Below, piece by piece: positions 53,224-61,502 of a DNA stretch of 64,000 nucleotides. Made by a program: the position numbers and the translations under genes. The notes beneath the pieces were generated by a model. It did no database searches and was not told the DNA's origin. It was given only the letters and a program-made list of their open reading frames with translations. Every line of letters starts with the position of its first letter. The first letter of the stretch is position 1. Source of the DNA: Chromohalobacter beijerinckii (GTDB lineage: Bacteria > Pseudomonadota > Gammaproteobacteria > Pseudomonadales > Halomonadaceae); the NCBI RefSeq assembly GCF_023061185.1, contig NZ_JAKGAK010000018.1, positions 1-64,000 of the forward strand, written 5' to 3'.

Positions 53224-53979
53224 ATGCGTCAGATCGTACTGGACACCGAAACGACCGGCATCGATCCCAAGGATGGGCATCGTCTGATCGAGATTGGGGC
53301 GGTGGAGGTAGTCAATCGCCGGTTGACCGGTAATAACTTTCACCAATACATCAATCCCGAGCGCGATATCGATCCCGAGGCCGTAGCAATACACGGTATC
53401 ACCAATGAGCGCGTTGCCGACGAACCCGTGTTCGCGGATGTTGCCGATGCTTTCTGGGAATACATTCGCGGCGGCGAACTGGTAATTCACAACGCAGCGT
53501 TCGACGTCGGCTTCATCGATCATGAATTCGGCCTGCTGCAGAATAAACGTGGTGGGCCGCGGCTGGGCCCGGTCGCGGAGCACTGCGGCGTGCTCGATAC
53601 GCTCGCCATGGCGCGTAAGTTGCATCCAGGGCAGCGCAATAGCCTGGACGCGCTGTGCAAGCGTTACGCCATCGATAATGGCCGCCGAGTACTCCACGGC
53701 GCCTTGCTCGATGCGGAAATCCTGTCCGATGTCTACCTGGCGATGACCGGGGGGCAAACGGCGCTTTCACTCGCCGGCGTTGAAGGGGGCGATGACGCGG
53801 AGGGAGCGAATAGTGTCAGCGGCATTCGCCGCGTGGCGCGGGAAGGCGTAACTTTAGCGGTGACGCGGCCCAGCGAGGCGGAATTGAATGCGCATAGAGC
53901 CAAGCTCGACGGCATTCGCCAGGCGGCGGGTGAGTGTCATTGGGACGCGTTGGACGAGGCGTCGCAGGGGTCGTCATGA
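53224..53979 (+). CDS. dnaQ: DNA polymerase III epsilon subunit (proofreading exonuclease)
   Basis: The protein has 251 residues. Exo I is L-D-T-E-T-T-G, Exo II is H-N-A-A-F-D-V-G-F-I-D, and Exo III epsilon is H-G-A-L-L-D-A-E-I-L. The C-terminal ~70 residues form the alpha-subunit-binding tail. It lies in the conserved rnhA-dnaQ order, but here both genes face the same way (they are divergent in E. coli). Confidence 0.96.
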   Translation: MRQIVLDTETTGIDPKDGHRLIEIGAVEVVNRRLTGNNFHQYINPERDIDPEAVAIHGITNERVADEPVFADVADAFWEYIRGGELVIHNAAFDVGFIDHEFGLLQNKRGGPRLGPVAEHCGVLDTLAMARKLHPGQRNSLDALCKRYAIDNGRRVLHGALLDAEILSDVYLAMTGGQTALSLAGVEGGDDAEGANSVSGIRRVAREGVTLAVTRPSEAELNAHRAKLDGIRQAAGECHWDALDEASQGSS

Positions 53980-54770
53980 CGATCACTTCGACACCGACAT
54001 TCGTGAGGGAGCTGCCCGGCGCAGATACGCCGCGCTGGGGATATTGGATTCGTTTCGGCGAATCGGGTATCGCCCCAGGTGAAGAGGGGGGCATTCTACA
54101 GTCGCCCGGCGCTTGGCCGGAACAAGCCATGCCGCTAGGAATGTGGCAGGGCTTGCCAGTCGCGATGGCGCATGAGAGCGGCGAGGCAGGCTGGCCCCCG
54201 GCGCGTGACTGGCTGGCGCGCTTGCCCGCCGCACAGGGCGATCTGCTGGCCACGGCGCTGCAAGTCAACGCCTGGGCGCGTGACCATCGCTTTTGCGGCC
54301 GCTGCGGAACGCCGATGCAGCGTCTATCGCACGAGTTTGCCATGCAGTGCAAGGCGTGCGGCCATCGCAGCTATCCGCGCATCTCGCCGTGCATCATCAC
54401 TTTGGTGACCCATGGGCGAGACCTGTTGCTGGCGCGCAACGCGCGTTTTCCCGCCCGGCGTTATTCCACCCTGGCAGGGTTCATAGAGCCGGGAGAAACC
54501 GCCGAGAACGCGGTGCGGCGTGAAGTCCATGAGGAAGTCGGGGTCGAGATCGGGCGGGTCAGCTTCTTTCGCAGCCAGTCATGGCCGTTTCCGCATTCAC
54601 TGATGCTGGGTTTTTTTGCTGAGGCAGCTAGCCGACGCATTCGCATCGATGGCGTAGAGATTGCCGATGCCGCTTGGTTCACACCACGCCATTTGCCAGA
54701 ACTGCCCCCTAGTCATTCGATTTCGCGTCAGTTGATCGAGACGCACCTCAGCGCGGTGGCGATGCGCTGA
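53976..54770 (+). CDS. nudC: NADH pyrophosphatase / NAD-cap hydrolase NudC
   Basis: The protein has 264 residues. A zinc ribbon (C-G-R-C-G-T-P-M ... C-K-A-C-G) precedes the Nudix box G-F-I-E-P-G-E-T-A-E-N-A-V-R-R-E-V-H-E-E. The NudC-specific S-Q-S-W-P-F-P-H-S-L-M follows (Gln-Ser where E. coli has Gln-Pro). It hydrolyses NADH and removes NAD caps from RNA. The ATG overlaps the dnaQ stop (ATGA). Confidence 0.94.
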   Translation: MTITSTPTFVRELPGADTPRWGYWIRFGESGIAPGEEGGILQSPGAWPEQAMPLGMWQGLPVAMAHESGEAGWPPARDWLARLPAAQGDLLATALQVNAWARDHRFCGRCGTPMQRLSHEFAMQCKACGHRSYPRISPCIITLVTHGRDLLLARNARFPARRYSTLAGFIEPGETAENAVRREVHEEVGVEIGRVSFFRSQSWPFPHSLMLGFFAEAASRRIRIDGVEIADAAWFTPRHLPELPPSHSISRQLIETHLSAVAMR

Positions 54771-54797
54771 GGTGTAACGACGAAAGAAAAGAGCGGG

Positions 54798-55115
54798 TCA
54801 GCCGCTGGGGAACAGGCTGGTGAGCTTGCTGGCCAGCATGACATTGCCGGCGGCCTTGAGCTTGCCGCTCATGAAGGCTTGCATGCCATTGATTTCGCCG
54901 CTCATCACGCCTTTCAGAGTCTCGGTGTCGGTGGTCAGGCTGACGGAAGGGTCGTCGTGTTCGCCTTGCTGAACGTCCAAGGTGCCGTCCTGAATATGCA
55001 GGTAGTAGTCATCGGCATCGCTGATGTGGAACTGGAAGATATCATTCATGCCCCGGGCGGCGGCAGGATCGAAGCGCGACTGAAGTTTTTCGATGACGGT
55101 GCTGGCGTCGGCCAT
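54798..55115 (-). CDS. SCP2 sterol-binding domain protein
   Basis: The protein has 105 residues, one SCP2 domain: F-H-I-S-D-A-D-D-Y-Y-L-H-I-Q-D-G, then D-P-S-V-S-L-T-T-D-T-E-T-L, and N-G-M-Q-A-F-M-S-G-K-L-K-A-A-G-N. Stand-alone bacterial SCP2 proteins bind lipids or act as hydrophobic-ligand carriers; the role here is unknown. It is convergent with nudC. Confidence 0.9.
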   Translation of the reverse strand: MADASTVIEKLQSRFDPAAARGMNDIFQFHISDADDYYLHIQDGTLDVQQGEHDDPSVSLTTDTETLKGVMSGEINGMQAFMSGKLKAAGNVMLASKLTSLFPSG

Positions 55116-55215
55116 GATCGGTCACTCTATGGTGTTAATGGAAGCTCCAGCCTATTTCAAACAAATGTTTCATACAAGAGCTGGATTGATTGTCATCCAA
55201 GCATGAGGTAGCGAC

Positions 55216-56268
55216 GTGATTGAATGGATAGCGGAATACGCCTTGTTTGCCGCCAAGCTGGCGACACTGGTGATCGCCCTGGGTGTGCTGATCGTGTTGG
55301 TGGTGTCTATTAAGCAGCGTGCCAGTGGGCAGCAAGGCGATGATAACCGTTTGCGCGTGGTGGCATTGAATGAGCGCCAACGGCAGCGGCGTGAATCGCT
55401 GCGCCTGGCCGGGATGCCGCCCGCTCGGCGGCGCCGTGCACAAAAAGCGTTGCGCAAGCAGGAAAAGGCACGCCGCAAAGGAAAGGATGATGCACCTGAC
55501 GAGGTGCCATCGCGAGTGTGGGTGCTCGACTTCGATGGCGATCTCAAGGCATCGCGTACCCCGCAGCTGGCGGAGCAGGTTTCACTGTTGTTGGGTGAAT
55601 TGCAGGCCGAGGATGAAGTGGTCGTGCGTCTTACCTCGGGCGGCGGCTTGGTGCATGCCTATGGGCTTGCCGCTGCACAACTCGACCGGCTGCGCGATGC
55701 CGGGGCGCATCTTACTGTGTGTGTCGATAAGGTCGCCGCCAGCGGGGGGTACATGATGGCGTGCTGCGCGCATCGTTTGATTGCGGCGCCGTTCGCTGTC
55801 ATTGGATCGATCGGGGTCGTCGCGCAGGTGCCCAACGTGCATCGCCTGCTCAAGAAACACGATATCGATGTCGAGCTGCTCACGGCGGGGCGTTACAAGC
55901 GGACCTTGACCGTGCTCGGGGAAAATACCGACGAAGGACGCGCCAAGTTTCTTGACGATTTGCAGGAAACGCACGATCTCTTCAAGCGCTACGTTGGCGA
56001 GCGGCGTCCGGCGCTGGACGTCGACAAGGTGGCGACCGGCGAAATCTGGTATGGCCGTCAGGCCCTCGAGGATGGCTTGATCGATGAGATCGCCACTAGC
56101 GACGGTTATCTTGCGGTGCGCATGAAGGAGGCGCAGGTTCTACATGTGAGGCTGGAACCGCACCATTCGCTGTTGCAGCGTGTCGGCGTGGGGGCCTCGA
56201 TGGGGATCGAGCGTCTGGGGGATAGCGTCATGGAGCGCTTGGAAGCTAGCGGTTGGCAGCGGCGCTGA
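55216..56268 (+). CDS. sohB: Inner-membrane S49 peptidase SohB
   Basis: The protein has 350 residues from a GTG. One N-terminal helix (L-A-T-L-V-I-A-L-G-V-L-I-V-L-V-V) is followed by a highly basic stretch and the S49 domain. The catalytic Ser is in V-A-A-S-G-G-Y-M-M-A and Lys in G-R-Y-K-R-T-L-T-V-L-G-E-N-T. The first domain keeps L-T-S-G-G-G-L-V-H. The stop codon lies in the loop of a hairpin. Confidence 0.93.
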   Translation: MIEWIAEYALFAAKLATLVIALGVLIVLVVSIKQRASGQQGDDNRLRVVALNERQRQRRESLRLAGMPPARRRRAQKALRKQEKARRKGKDDAPDEVPSRVWVLDFDGDLKASRTPQLAEQVSLLLGELQAEDEVVVRLTSGGGLVHAYGLAAAQLDRLRDAGAHLTVCVDKVAASGGYMMACCAHRLIAAPFAVIGSIGVVAQVPNVHRLLKKHDIDVELLTAGRYKRTLTVLGENTDEGRAKFLDDLQETHDLFKRYVGERRPALDVDKVATGEIWYGRQALEDGLIDEIATSDGYLAVRMKEAQVLHVRLEPHHSLLQRVGVGASMGIERLGDSVMERLEASGWQRR

Positions 56269-56278
56269 GCCGCTGCCA
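56254..56278. terminator. Hairpin overlapping the sohB stop
   Basis: TGGCAGCGGC, loop GCTGA, GCCGCTGCCA has a perfect 10-bp stem, no T-run. It lies between convergent sohB and the ArsR gene. Confidence 0.55.
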
Positions 56279-56285
56279 GGGCCTA

Positions 56286-56609
56286 TCAGCGGGATTTGCC
56301 GTAGAGCGCGACCAGTGAATCGATCACAGTGCGGGCCTCGTCGCCTGCCAGTGAATAGTAGATGGTCTGCGAGGCACGGCGTGTGACCACCAGGTTCTCA
56401 CGACGCAGGATGGCCAGGTGCTGCGAAAGCGCCGACTGGCTGAGGTTGAGCTTGCGATTTAGTTCGGTGACCGAAAGCTCGGCGTTGTCGAGCAGGCACA
56501 GGATGCGCAGGCGGTTTTCGTTGGCCATGGCCTTGAGTAGCGTCGTGCCTTTGTCGATGGCGCTGTAACCAGCGTCGATCAGGGCGGAGGCAGGCTGGAG
56601 CGGGCGCAT
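56286..56609 (-). CDS. ArsR-family transcriptional regulator
   Basis: The protein has 107 residues. The winged helix has L-L-K-A-M-A-N-E-N-R-L-R-I-L-C-L-L, then N-L-S-Q-S-A-L-S-Q-H-L-A-I-L-R-R-E-N-L-V as recognition helix, and the wing R-R-A-S-Q-T-I-Y-Y-S-L. A single Cys (C-L-L) does not make a metal site, so it may sense something other than arsenite (BigR/SqrR-like regulators are one idea). AGGAG lies seven bases before the ATG at 56609. Confidence 0.85.
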   Translation of the reverse strand: MRPLQPASALIDAGYSAIDKGTTLLKAMANENRLRILCLLDNAELSVTELNRKLNLSQSALSQHLAILRRENLVVTRRASQTIYYSLAGDEARTVIDSLVALYGKSR

Positions 56610-57046
56610 ATTGTCTCTCCTACGTTGGGATTGGCTGCCGAGGGGCGAGGGATAGGCGCCCCGCGGCAAAGGGATGCTCGTGTGTCGAATGACCGTCTAT
56701 GTCCGGCGTATCCTTTCACCTATTGGACAAGCAGTCATTCCCTGTTACTCATTCTTGATTTAGTGAATCATCAATAACTTCGCCAGCCTTGTCCAAGGTA
56801 GTCTTCAACGGTATTTCATCGGTTAGGGCGCGGTGTTGTCGGCAGGCCGTAGGATGGGGCACTGCAATGGCGATTACCATCTCGTAAGGCACTGAAGTAA
56901 CGACGATAGTTCCTTTTCGTCTGCGGTGCTCGACGATGGACGCGTTACCCCATGGCGAGAGCAAGCAAAACGTCTCGCTGGTCGGCATCGGTGAAATCCT
57001 TTACAATCCCGCCGCTTTCGCTCGGCGTCTTTCACGCCGTCCCGCC
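56610..57046. other. Gene-poor stretch upstream of yhhQ
   Basis: The ~440 bp lacks a convincing gene. A minus-strand frame at 56749-56988 (79 codons, ending V-I-D-D-S-L-N-Q-E) has no Shine-Dalgarno and no family I know; it may be a degraded gene. The first half is AT-richer than the flanks. A TACAAT -10-like box at 57003-57008 probably belongs to the yhhQ leader. Confidence 0.5.
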
Positions 57047-57092
57047 TTGAGGGTTCCCTTACCCCTCGGCCTCTTTCGGCAACTAAAAAGGT
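57047..57092 (+). ncRNA. Probable preQ1-I riboswitch of yhhQ
   Basis: GAGGG, loop UUCCCUUAC, CCCUC forms the P1 stem-loop. It is followed by a small GCC/GGC hairpin and the tail AACUAAAAAGG that would fold back as P2. GGGTTCCCTTACCCC plus AACTAAAAAGG is the pattern of preQ1 class I aptamers. The tail includes the yhhQ Shine-Dalgarno (AAGG), so ligand binding would block translation. The inserted mini-hairpin is unusual. Confidence 0.7.
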
Positions 57093-57097
57093 GCTAC

Positions 57098-57772
57098 ATG
57101 TTTGTGCTCGATTCTCGCCAAGCGCGCCGCTTGATGGGGTGGCTCGTGAGTTTCCATATTGTCGTCATCGCGGCCAGCAATTACCTGGTGCAGTTGCCGT
57201 TCTCGATGTTCGGCGTGCACACTACTTGGGGAGCCTTCAGCTTTCCATTTATCTTTCTCGCCACCGACCTGACCGTGCGACTGTTTGGCAAGCGCCGGGC
57301 GCGCACGACCATCGCGCGCGTCATGCTTCCTGCCTTGCTGATTTCCTATGTGGTGTCGGTGCTGTTTCAGGATGGCGCCTTTCAGGGGGCCTCGGCGCTG
57401 GGTGATTGGAACCTGTTCGTGGGGCGTATCGCGCTGGCGAGTTTCATGGCCTACGTGCTGGGACAGTTGCTGGACATTCACGTCTTCGATCGCATGCGGC
57501 GGCTGCGTGCTTGGTGGGTGGCGCCGGCGTTTTCGACGCTATTGGGTAACCTGGCCGATACCTTCGCGTTCTTTGCCATCGCTTTCTGGAATGGGCCCAA
57601 TGCGTTCATGAGCGCCCACTGGGTCGAAATCGCCTGGGTGGATTATGCCATCAAGCTGAGCGTCAGCCTGGCTTTCTTCCTGCCGTTGTATGGTGTGTTG
57701 CTGGGGGCGTTGACGCGCCGCTTGGCGCATGTCGCCGATGCCTCCGAGCAGGTGTCGGGGCACAATGCCTGA
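57098..57772 (+). CDS. yhhQ: Queuosine precursor transporter YhhQ (VUT family)
   Basis: The protein has 224 residues with about six helices. S-F-H-I-V-V-I-A-A-S-N-Y-L-V-Q-L-P and T-T-W-G-A-F-S-F-P-F-I-F-L-A-T-D-L-T-V-R-L are conserved in the COG1738 family, followed by Q-L-L-D-I-H-V-F-D and L-G-N-L-A-D-T-F. E. coli YhhQ takes up preQ0 and preQ1. The preQ1-I-like leader supports the same role here. The frame continues upstream to 56936 but the ATG at 57098 fits the family and the riboswitch. Confidence 0.92.
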   Translation: MFVLDSRQARRLMGWLVSFHIVVIAASNYLVQLPFSMFGVHTTWGAFSFPFIFLATDLTVRLFGKRRARTTIARVMLPALLISYVVSVLFQDGAFQGASALGDWNLFVGRIALASFMAYVLGQLLDIHVFDRMRRLRAWWVAPAFSTLLGNLADTFAFFAIAFWNGPNAFMSAHWVEIAWVDYAIKLSVSLAFFLPLYGVLLGALTRRLAHVADASEQVSGHNA

Positions 57773-57823
57773 AACGCCTCTGGTACTATGCCGGCATGAC
57801 TTGAATGGCTGACGAGGCAAATT

Positions 57824-58591
57824 GTGGAATTACATCATGTCGATACCGGCGGCGCCGGGCGCCCACTGGTGGTGTTGCACGGCTTGTTCGGCAGCGCCGA
57901 CAACTGGCGCTCGCATATCAAGCGTTGGCAGGAAAGCCGCCGCGTGATCGCTGTCGATCTGCGCAACCACGGAAAATCTCCTCACCAGTCAGGCATGGGC
58001 TATGCCGCTCAGGCGGCGGACGTCGACGCCTTGCTGGATCGTCTGGCGATCGACAGTTGCGATCTGCTGGGTCACTCGATGGGGGGTAAGGTCGCCATCA
58101 CCTTGGCGCGTCAATCGCCTGAGCGTGTCGCGCGCTTGATCGTTGCCGACATCGCGCCGATTGCTTATGAACATGGTCACGAAGCGATCTTCAAGGCCAT
58201 GCGTGCGGTCGAGCGGCAGCCGCCTGCGGACCGCAAGGAAGCCGACCGGATCATGGCCGGATTCGTCGAGACGCCGGCAATACGGCAGTTCTTGGCGACC
58301 AACCTGGTTCGTGGTGAGAATGCCACGTTGGAGTGGCGCGTGGGGCTCGACGAGATTGAAGACGATTACGCCCATATCGTCGCAGTGCCGGACGGAAGCG
58401 GCGCTTACACAGGGCCGACGCTCGTGCTGCGTGGCGAGCGTTCCGACTACGTTGGCGATGATGTGTTGCCGGCGGTCGAGTCGGTGTTGCCGGAGGCGCG
58501 TATCGAGACCATTCCCGATGCGGGGCATTGGCTGCATGCCGAGCAGCCCGAGGCGTTTCAGGAAGCCTTGGCACGCTTTCTAGCGGTATGA
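57824..58591 (+). CDS. ybfF: Alpha/beta hydrolase (YbfF-like esterase)
   Basis: The protein has 255 residues from a GTG with GAGG six bases upstream. Oxyanion H-G-L-F-G-S-A-D-N-W, nucleophile elbow G-H-S-M-G-G-K (Ser), D-L-R-N-H-G-K-S and the C-terminal G-H-W-L-H-A-E-Q-P match YbfF, an esterase that acts on acyl-thioesters and short esters. It is monocistronic, ending before a long hairpin. Confidence 0.88.
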   Translation: MELHHVDTGGAGRPLVVLHGLFGSADNWRSHIKRWQESRRVIAVDLRNHGKSPHQSGMGYAAQAADVDALLDRLAIDSCDLLGHSMGGKVAITLARQSPERVARLIVADIAPIAYEHGHEAIFKAMRAVERQPPADRKEADRIMAGFVETPAIRQFLATNLVRGENATLEWRVGLDEIEDDYAHIVAVPDGSGAYTGPTLVLRGERSDYVGDDVLPAVESVLPEARIETIPDAGHWLHAEQPEAFQEALARFLAV

Positions 58592-58597
58592 AATGGC

Positions 58598-58638
58598 GCA
58601 CCGGCCATGCGAGAAAAGCCTTTTCGCATGGCCGGTGC
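58598..58638. terminator. Long hairpin between ybfF and thiY
   Basis: GCACCGGCCATGCGA and TCGCATGGCCGGTGC are perfect 15-bp arms around an 11-base loop that itself holds AAAAG/CTTTT. It lies between convergent genes and has no external T-run. Confidence 0.65.
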
Positions 58639-58647
58639 GGCTTGGGG

Positions 58648-59634
58648 TCAAGGCTGGCTGAGATCGACGGCGAGGCGTGACAACGGGCTCTTGGCCTTGA
58701 TCTGGCCGCGCTCTAGCAGAAACGACTCGAAGGCATCGTAGCGATGCCCATCGAGAGCCGCAGGCCGCAAGGCGAAGCGTGGAATGGTGTTATACCAGGC
58801 TTTCTTGTTGACGGGTGTGTCCAGCGCCGGATCGGAGGCTTTGAAGGCTTTCCAGCCCTCGTCGGGATGGTTGATGATCCATGCCGTGGCTTCTTCGACG
58901 GCGGCCATGAAACGGGTATAAGCATCGCGATTCGCATCCAGGGTGTCGCGATTGGCGATGAAGATCAGTTCATCGTAGGTGGGGACGCCTTCTTCCTCGA
59001 TATAGAAAGCTCGCCCCTTGACGCCTTCCTGCGCCATCTGTGCCAGTTCGAAATTGCGAAATGCACCAGTAACGGCATCGACCTTTTCGCCGATCAGCGC
59101 CGGTGTCAGGGCGAAGTTGACGTTTACCATCTCGACGTCCTCCGGCGCCACGCCATTGTGCTCGAGCATGGTATTGAGCAGCACTTCCTCGACGCCGCCT
59201 ACCGAATAGCCGATGCTTTTGCCGGCCAAGTCTTCCATGCTCTCGATGTCGCTATCGGCGCGTACCAGCGTGATGTTGAGCGGCGTTGCGATCAGAGTGC
59301 CCACACGCACCAATGGCAAGCCCTGGTCTACTTGTAGGTGTAACTGAGGCTGATAGCTGATGGCCATGTCGATCTTGCCGGCGGCGACTAGCTTGGGAGG
59401 GACGCTGGGATCGGCGGGTGAGATCAGCTCAACGTCGAGCCCGTGGCGCTCGAAGAAGCCGCGTTGTTGGGCGATGACCAGGGGGGCGTGCGACGGGTTG
59501 GTGTACCAGTCGAGCATGACTTTCAGGGATGTCGTCTGCGTCGTGTCGTCGTCATCTGCAGCCCATGCCGGGCCGGAAGCGATCAATACCAACGCAAGGC
59601 AAGCTCCCATGAAGCGTCGAGTCAAACGTAGCAT
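58648..59634 (-). CDS. thiY: Thiamine-precursor (HMP-type) ABC transporter, binding protein
   Basis: The protein has 328 residues. The signal peptide is cut near A-W-A-A. The NMT1/THI5-like fold has L-K-V-M-L-D-W-Y-T-N-P-S-H-A-P-L-V-I-A, G-K-I-D-M-A-I-S-Y-Q-P and G-K-S-I-G-Y-S-V-G-G. ThiY proteins bind formylaminopyrimidine or related pyrimidine precursors. It lies in the operon thiZ-thiX-thiY behind a TPP riboswitch, which fixes the substrate class. Confidence 0.88.
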   Translation of the reverse strand: MLRLTRRFMGACLALVLIASGPAWAADDDDTTQTTSLKVMLDWYTNPSHAPLVIAQQRGFFERHGLDVELISPADPSVPPKLVAAGKIDMAISYQPQLHLQVDQGLPLVRVGTLIATPLNITLVRADSDIESMEDLAGKSIGYSVGGVEEVLLNTMLEHNGVAPEDVEMVNVNFALTPALIGEKVDAVTGAFRNFELAQMAQEGVKGRAFYIEEEGVPTYDELIFIANRDTLDANRDAYTRFMAAVEEATAWIINHPDEGWKAFKASDPALDTPVNKKAWYNTIPRFALRPAALDGHRYDAFESFLLERGQIKAKSPLSRLAVDLSQP

Positions 59635-59751
59635 GTGATGTTCTCCTGCGGATCCCCGCCCATTGAAGCGTGGCGGGCATTATCGTTATCGCCGTGAAAG
59701 GCGGCGTATGGGGCGTTGCCACGTGGTGGCGGACGCTGCCCCGGGCGGTTG

Positions 59752-60519
59752 TCAGCTAGTAGCGCCAATGCGGTCTTCATGCCATGGCATGAGGCGTCGC
59801 ATGACGGCGTCGGTAGTGAAGTAGAGTGCGACCCCGAAGGTGACCAGAATCAGCAAGGCGGCAAACATCAGGTCGACCTGCATGCGCGCGTTGGCATCGA
59901 GCATCAAATACCCCAGGCCCTGGCTGGAGCCAACCCACTCGCCGATCACTGCGCCGATGGGGGCAGCGCTGGCGGCCATGCGCATGCCCGATGCCAGCGC
60001 CGGTAAGGCGGCGGGCAGTTGGATGCGCAATAGCCGGCGTCGACGGTCGGCCCCTAGTGTCTGGGCTAGATCCAACCATCCTTGTGGCGTCTGACGCAGG
60101 CCGTCGTAGCATGTCGAGGCGACCGGAAAATAAATGATCAACGTGGCCATGACGATTTTCGCGGTCATTCCATAACCCAGCCATAGCATGAGAATAGGCG
60201 CGAGGGCGAACAAGGGCACGGCTTGGCTGATCAGTAATATCGGCAGCAGGGTGCGCCGCAAACCGTGAAAGCGCGCTAGGGCCAGTGCGGTGCCTAGCCC
60301 GCTGATGCACCCGATGAGTAGCCCCGCGACGATCTCGATCACCGTGATACCGGCATGATGCCACAACAGTTGCTGGTGCGACGCGAACGCTTGCATGACA
60401 GACAGCGGCGAGGGCAGAACATAGCCGGGAACGCCGGTGACGACGACGAGTACCTGCCATAGCCCGAGGATGGAAAGAATCCCCAAGAGGGCGGGCCAGA
60501 GACGCTTGAGTACGCTCAT
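59752..60519 (-). CDS. thiX: Thiamine-precursor ABC transporter permease
   Basis: The protein has 255 residues and six helices of the SsuC/TauC type, with E-I-V-A-G-L-L-I-G-C-I-S-G-L-G-T-A-L-A-L-A and the EAA-like loop D-L-A-Q-T-L-G-A-D-R-R-R-R-L-L-R-I-Q-L-P-A-A-L-P. Its start meets the thiZ stop. Confidence 0.87.
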   Translation of the reverse strand: MSVLKRLWPALLGILSILGLWQVLVVVTGVPGYVLPSPLSVMQAFASHQQLLWHHAGITVIEIVAGLLIGCISGLGTALALARFHGLRRTLLPILLISQAVPLFALAPILMLWLGYGMTAKIVMATLIIYFPVASTCYDGLRQTPQGWLDLAQTLGADRRRRLLRIQLPAALPALASGMRMAASAAPIGAVIGEWVGSSQGLGYLMLDANARMQVDLMFAALLILVTFGVALYFTTDAVMRRLMPWHEDRIGATS

Positions 60520-61280
60520 TAGGTGCTCCCCTCGTTGTTGGTATGAGGGGCAGAATGAAGGCGCGCCACCAACTGCGATTGCATGCGCTGTACGTCGGGT
60601 GCGTCGAGCGCGCGGGGGCGCTGCCCGCCAGGAACCTCGAAGTCGCTTAACGACGCCGGCTGATCGCTTAGTATCAGGATGCGATCGCTCAGGCGCAGGG
60701 CTTCGAGCGGATCGTGCGTCACCAGGAGCACAGTACGCCCGGCCAGCAGGCGTGCGGCGAGTTCATGAAGCTCCAAGCGAGTGATGGCGTCGACGGCGGA
60801 AAAGGGCTCGTCCATCAATACCACCGGTGCGTCCTCGAAGAGTGTGCGTGCCAGCGCCACTCGTTGGCGTTGCCCGCCGGATAGCGTCTTGGGCCATTGC
60901 TCGGCCTTGTCGCTTAGGCCGACCTCGTCGAGCAGGGTCATCGCGCGCTGACGTTGCGCCGCCGTGGGGCGCCCACGCAGCGCAGGGCCGAGCAGGACGT
61001 TGTCGATGACCTTGCGCCAGGGAAGTAATTGATCTTGCTGGGCCATCCACGCCAGGCGGCCGGCCAACGGGCGCTGATCGCTAGTGGTGAGGGTCAAGGC
61101 GTGAGTGTCGGGAATGGGGAGGTCGGCGATCATGCGCAGCAAGGAGCTTTTGCCGCTGCCGCTGCGGCCGAGCAGCCCCGTCCAACTGCCTGCCGCGAAG
61201 GTGGCTGAAAGGCCATCGAATAGCCATTGCCCCGAAAAGGCGAGCCGCGCATGGGAAAGAGAAAAACCGAGGGACGTCAT
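60519..61280 (-). CDS. thiZ: Thiamine-precursor ABC transporter ATPase
   Basis: The protein has 253 residues. Walker A is G-L-L-G-R-S-G-S-G-K-S-S, signature L-S-G-G-Q-R-Q-R-V-A-L-A and Walker B V-V-L-M-D-E-P-F-S-A-V-D. The ATG at 61280 has GGAG five bases upstream; a TTG lies one codon earlier. It is the first gene after the TPP riboswitch. Confidence 0.88.
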   Translation of the reverse strand: MTSLGFSLSHARLAFSGQWLFDGLSATFAAGSWTGLLGRSGSGKSSLLRMIADLPIPDTHALTLTTSDQRPLAGRLAWMAQQDQLLPWRKVIDNVLLGPALRGRPTAAQRQRAMTLLDEVGLSDKAEQWPKTLSGGQRQRVALARTLFEDAPVVLMDEPFSAVDAITRLELHELAARLLAGRTVLLVTHDPLEALRLSDRILILSDQPASLSDFEVPGGQRPRALDAPDVQRMQSQLVARLHSAPHTNNEGST

Positions 61281-61321
61281 CAAGGCTCCATGAATGGGGC
61301 GAAGGACGTGCCGACGGCACG

Positions 61322-61416
61322 CTCTGGTATTTCCTCCGCCGGTGCTAACCGGATCAGGTTCCAGGGTTGCGCGTGGCGCTCTCAGCCCATTGCGTGATGG
61401 GCACCCCTATCCAGAG
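61322..61416 (-). ncRNA. TPP riboswitch (THI element)
   Basis: On the minus strand GGGGTGCCC, GGGCTGAGA, ACCCTGGAACCTGAT, CCGGTTAGCACCGGCG and GGAGGAAAT occur in the canonical order, closed by P1 (CTCTGG/CCAGAG). It lies just before thiZ and should switch off uptake of the pyrimidine precursor when thiamine pyrophosphate is plentiful. A TACAAT -10-like box lies at 61423-61428 upstream. Confidence 0.96.
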
Positions 61417-61502
61417 ACGATTATTGTATCCTGATACGGCGGCGACTGCCCAGACATGCCAGAGTCGCCGTCTCGCTATCGCTTGGGCTGGCAGGAGTGT
61501 GC

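Noticed and set aside
56749-56988. A 79-codon minus-strand gene upstream of yhhQ
   Set aside because: It has no ribosome-binding site, no recognisable family and no operon context, so it is noted only in the description of that stretch.
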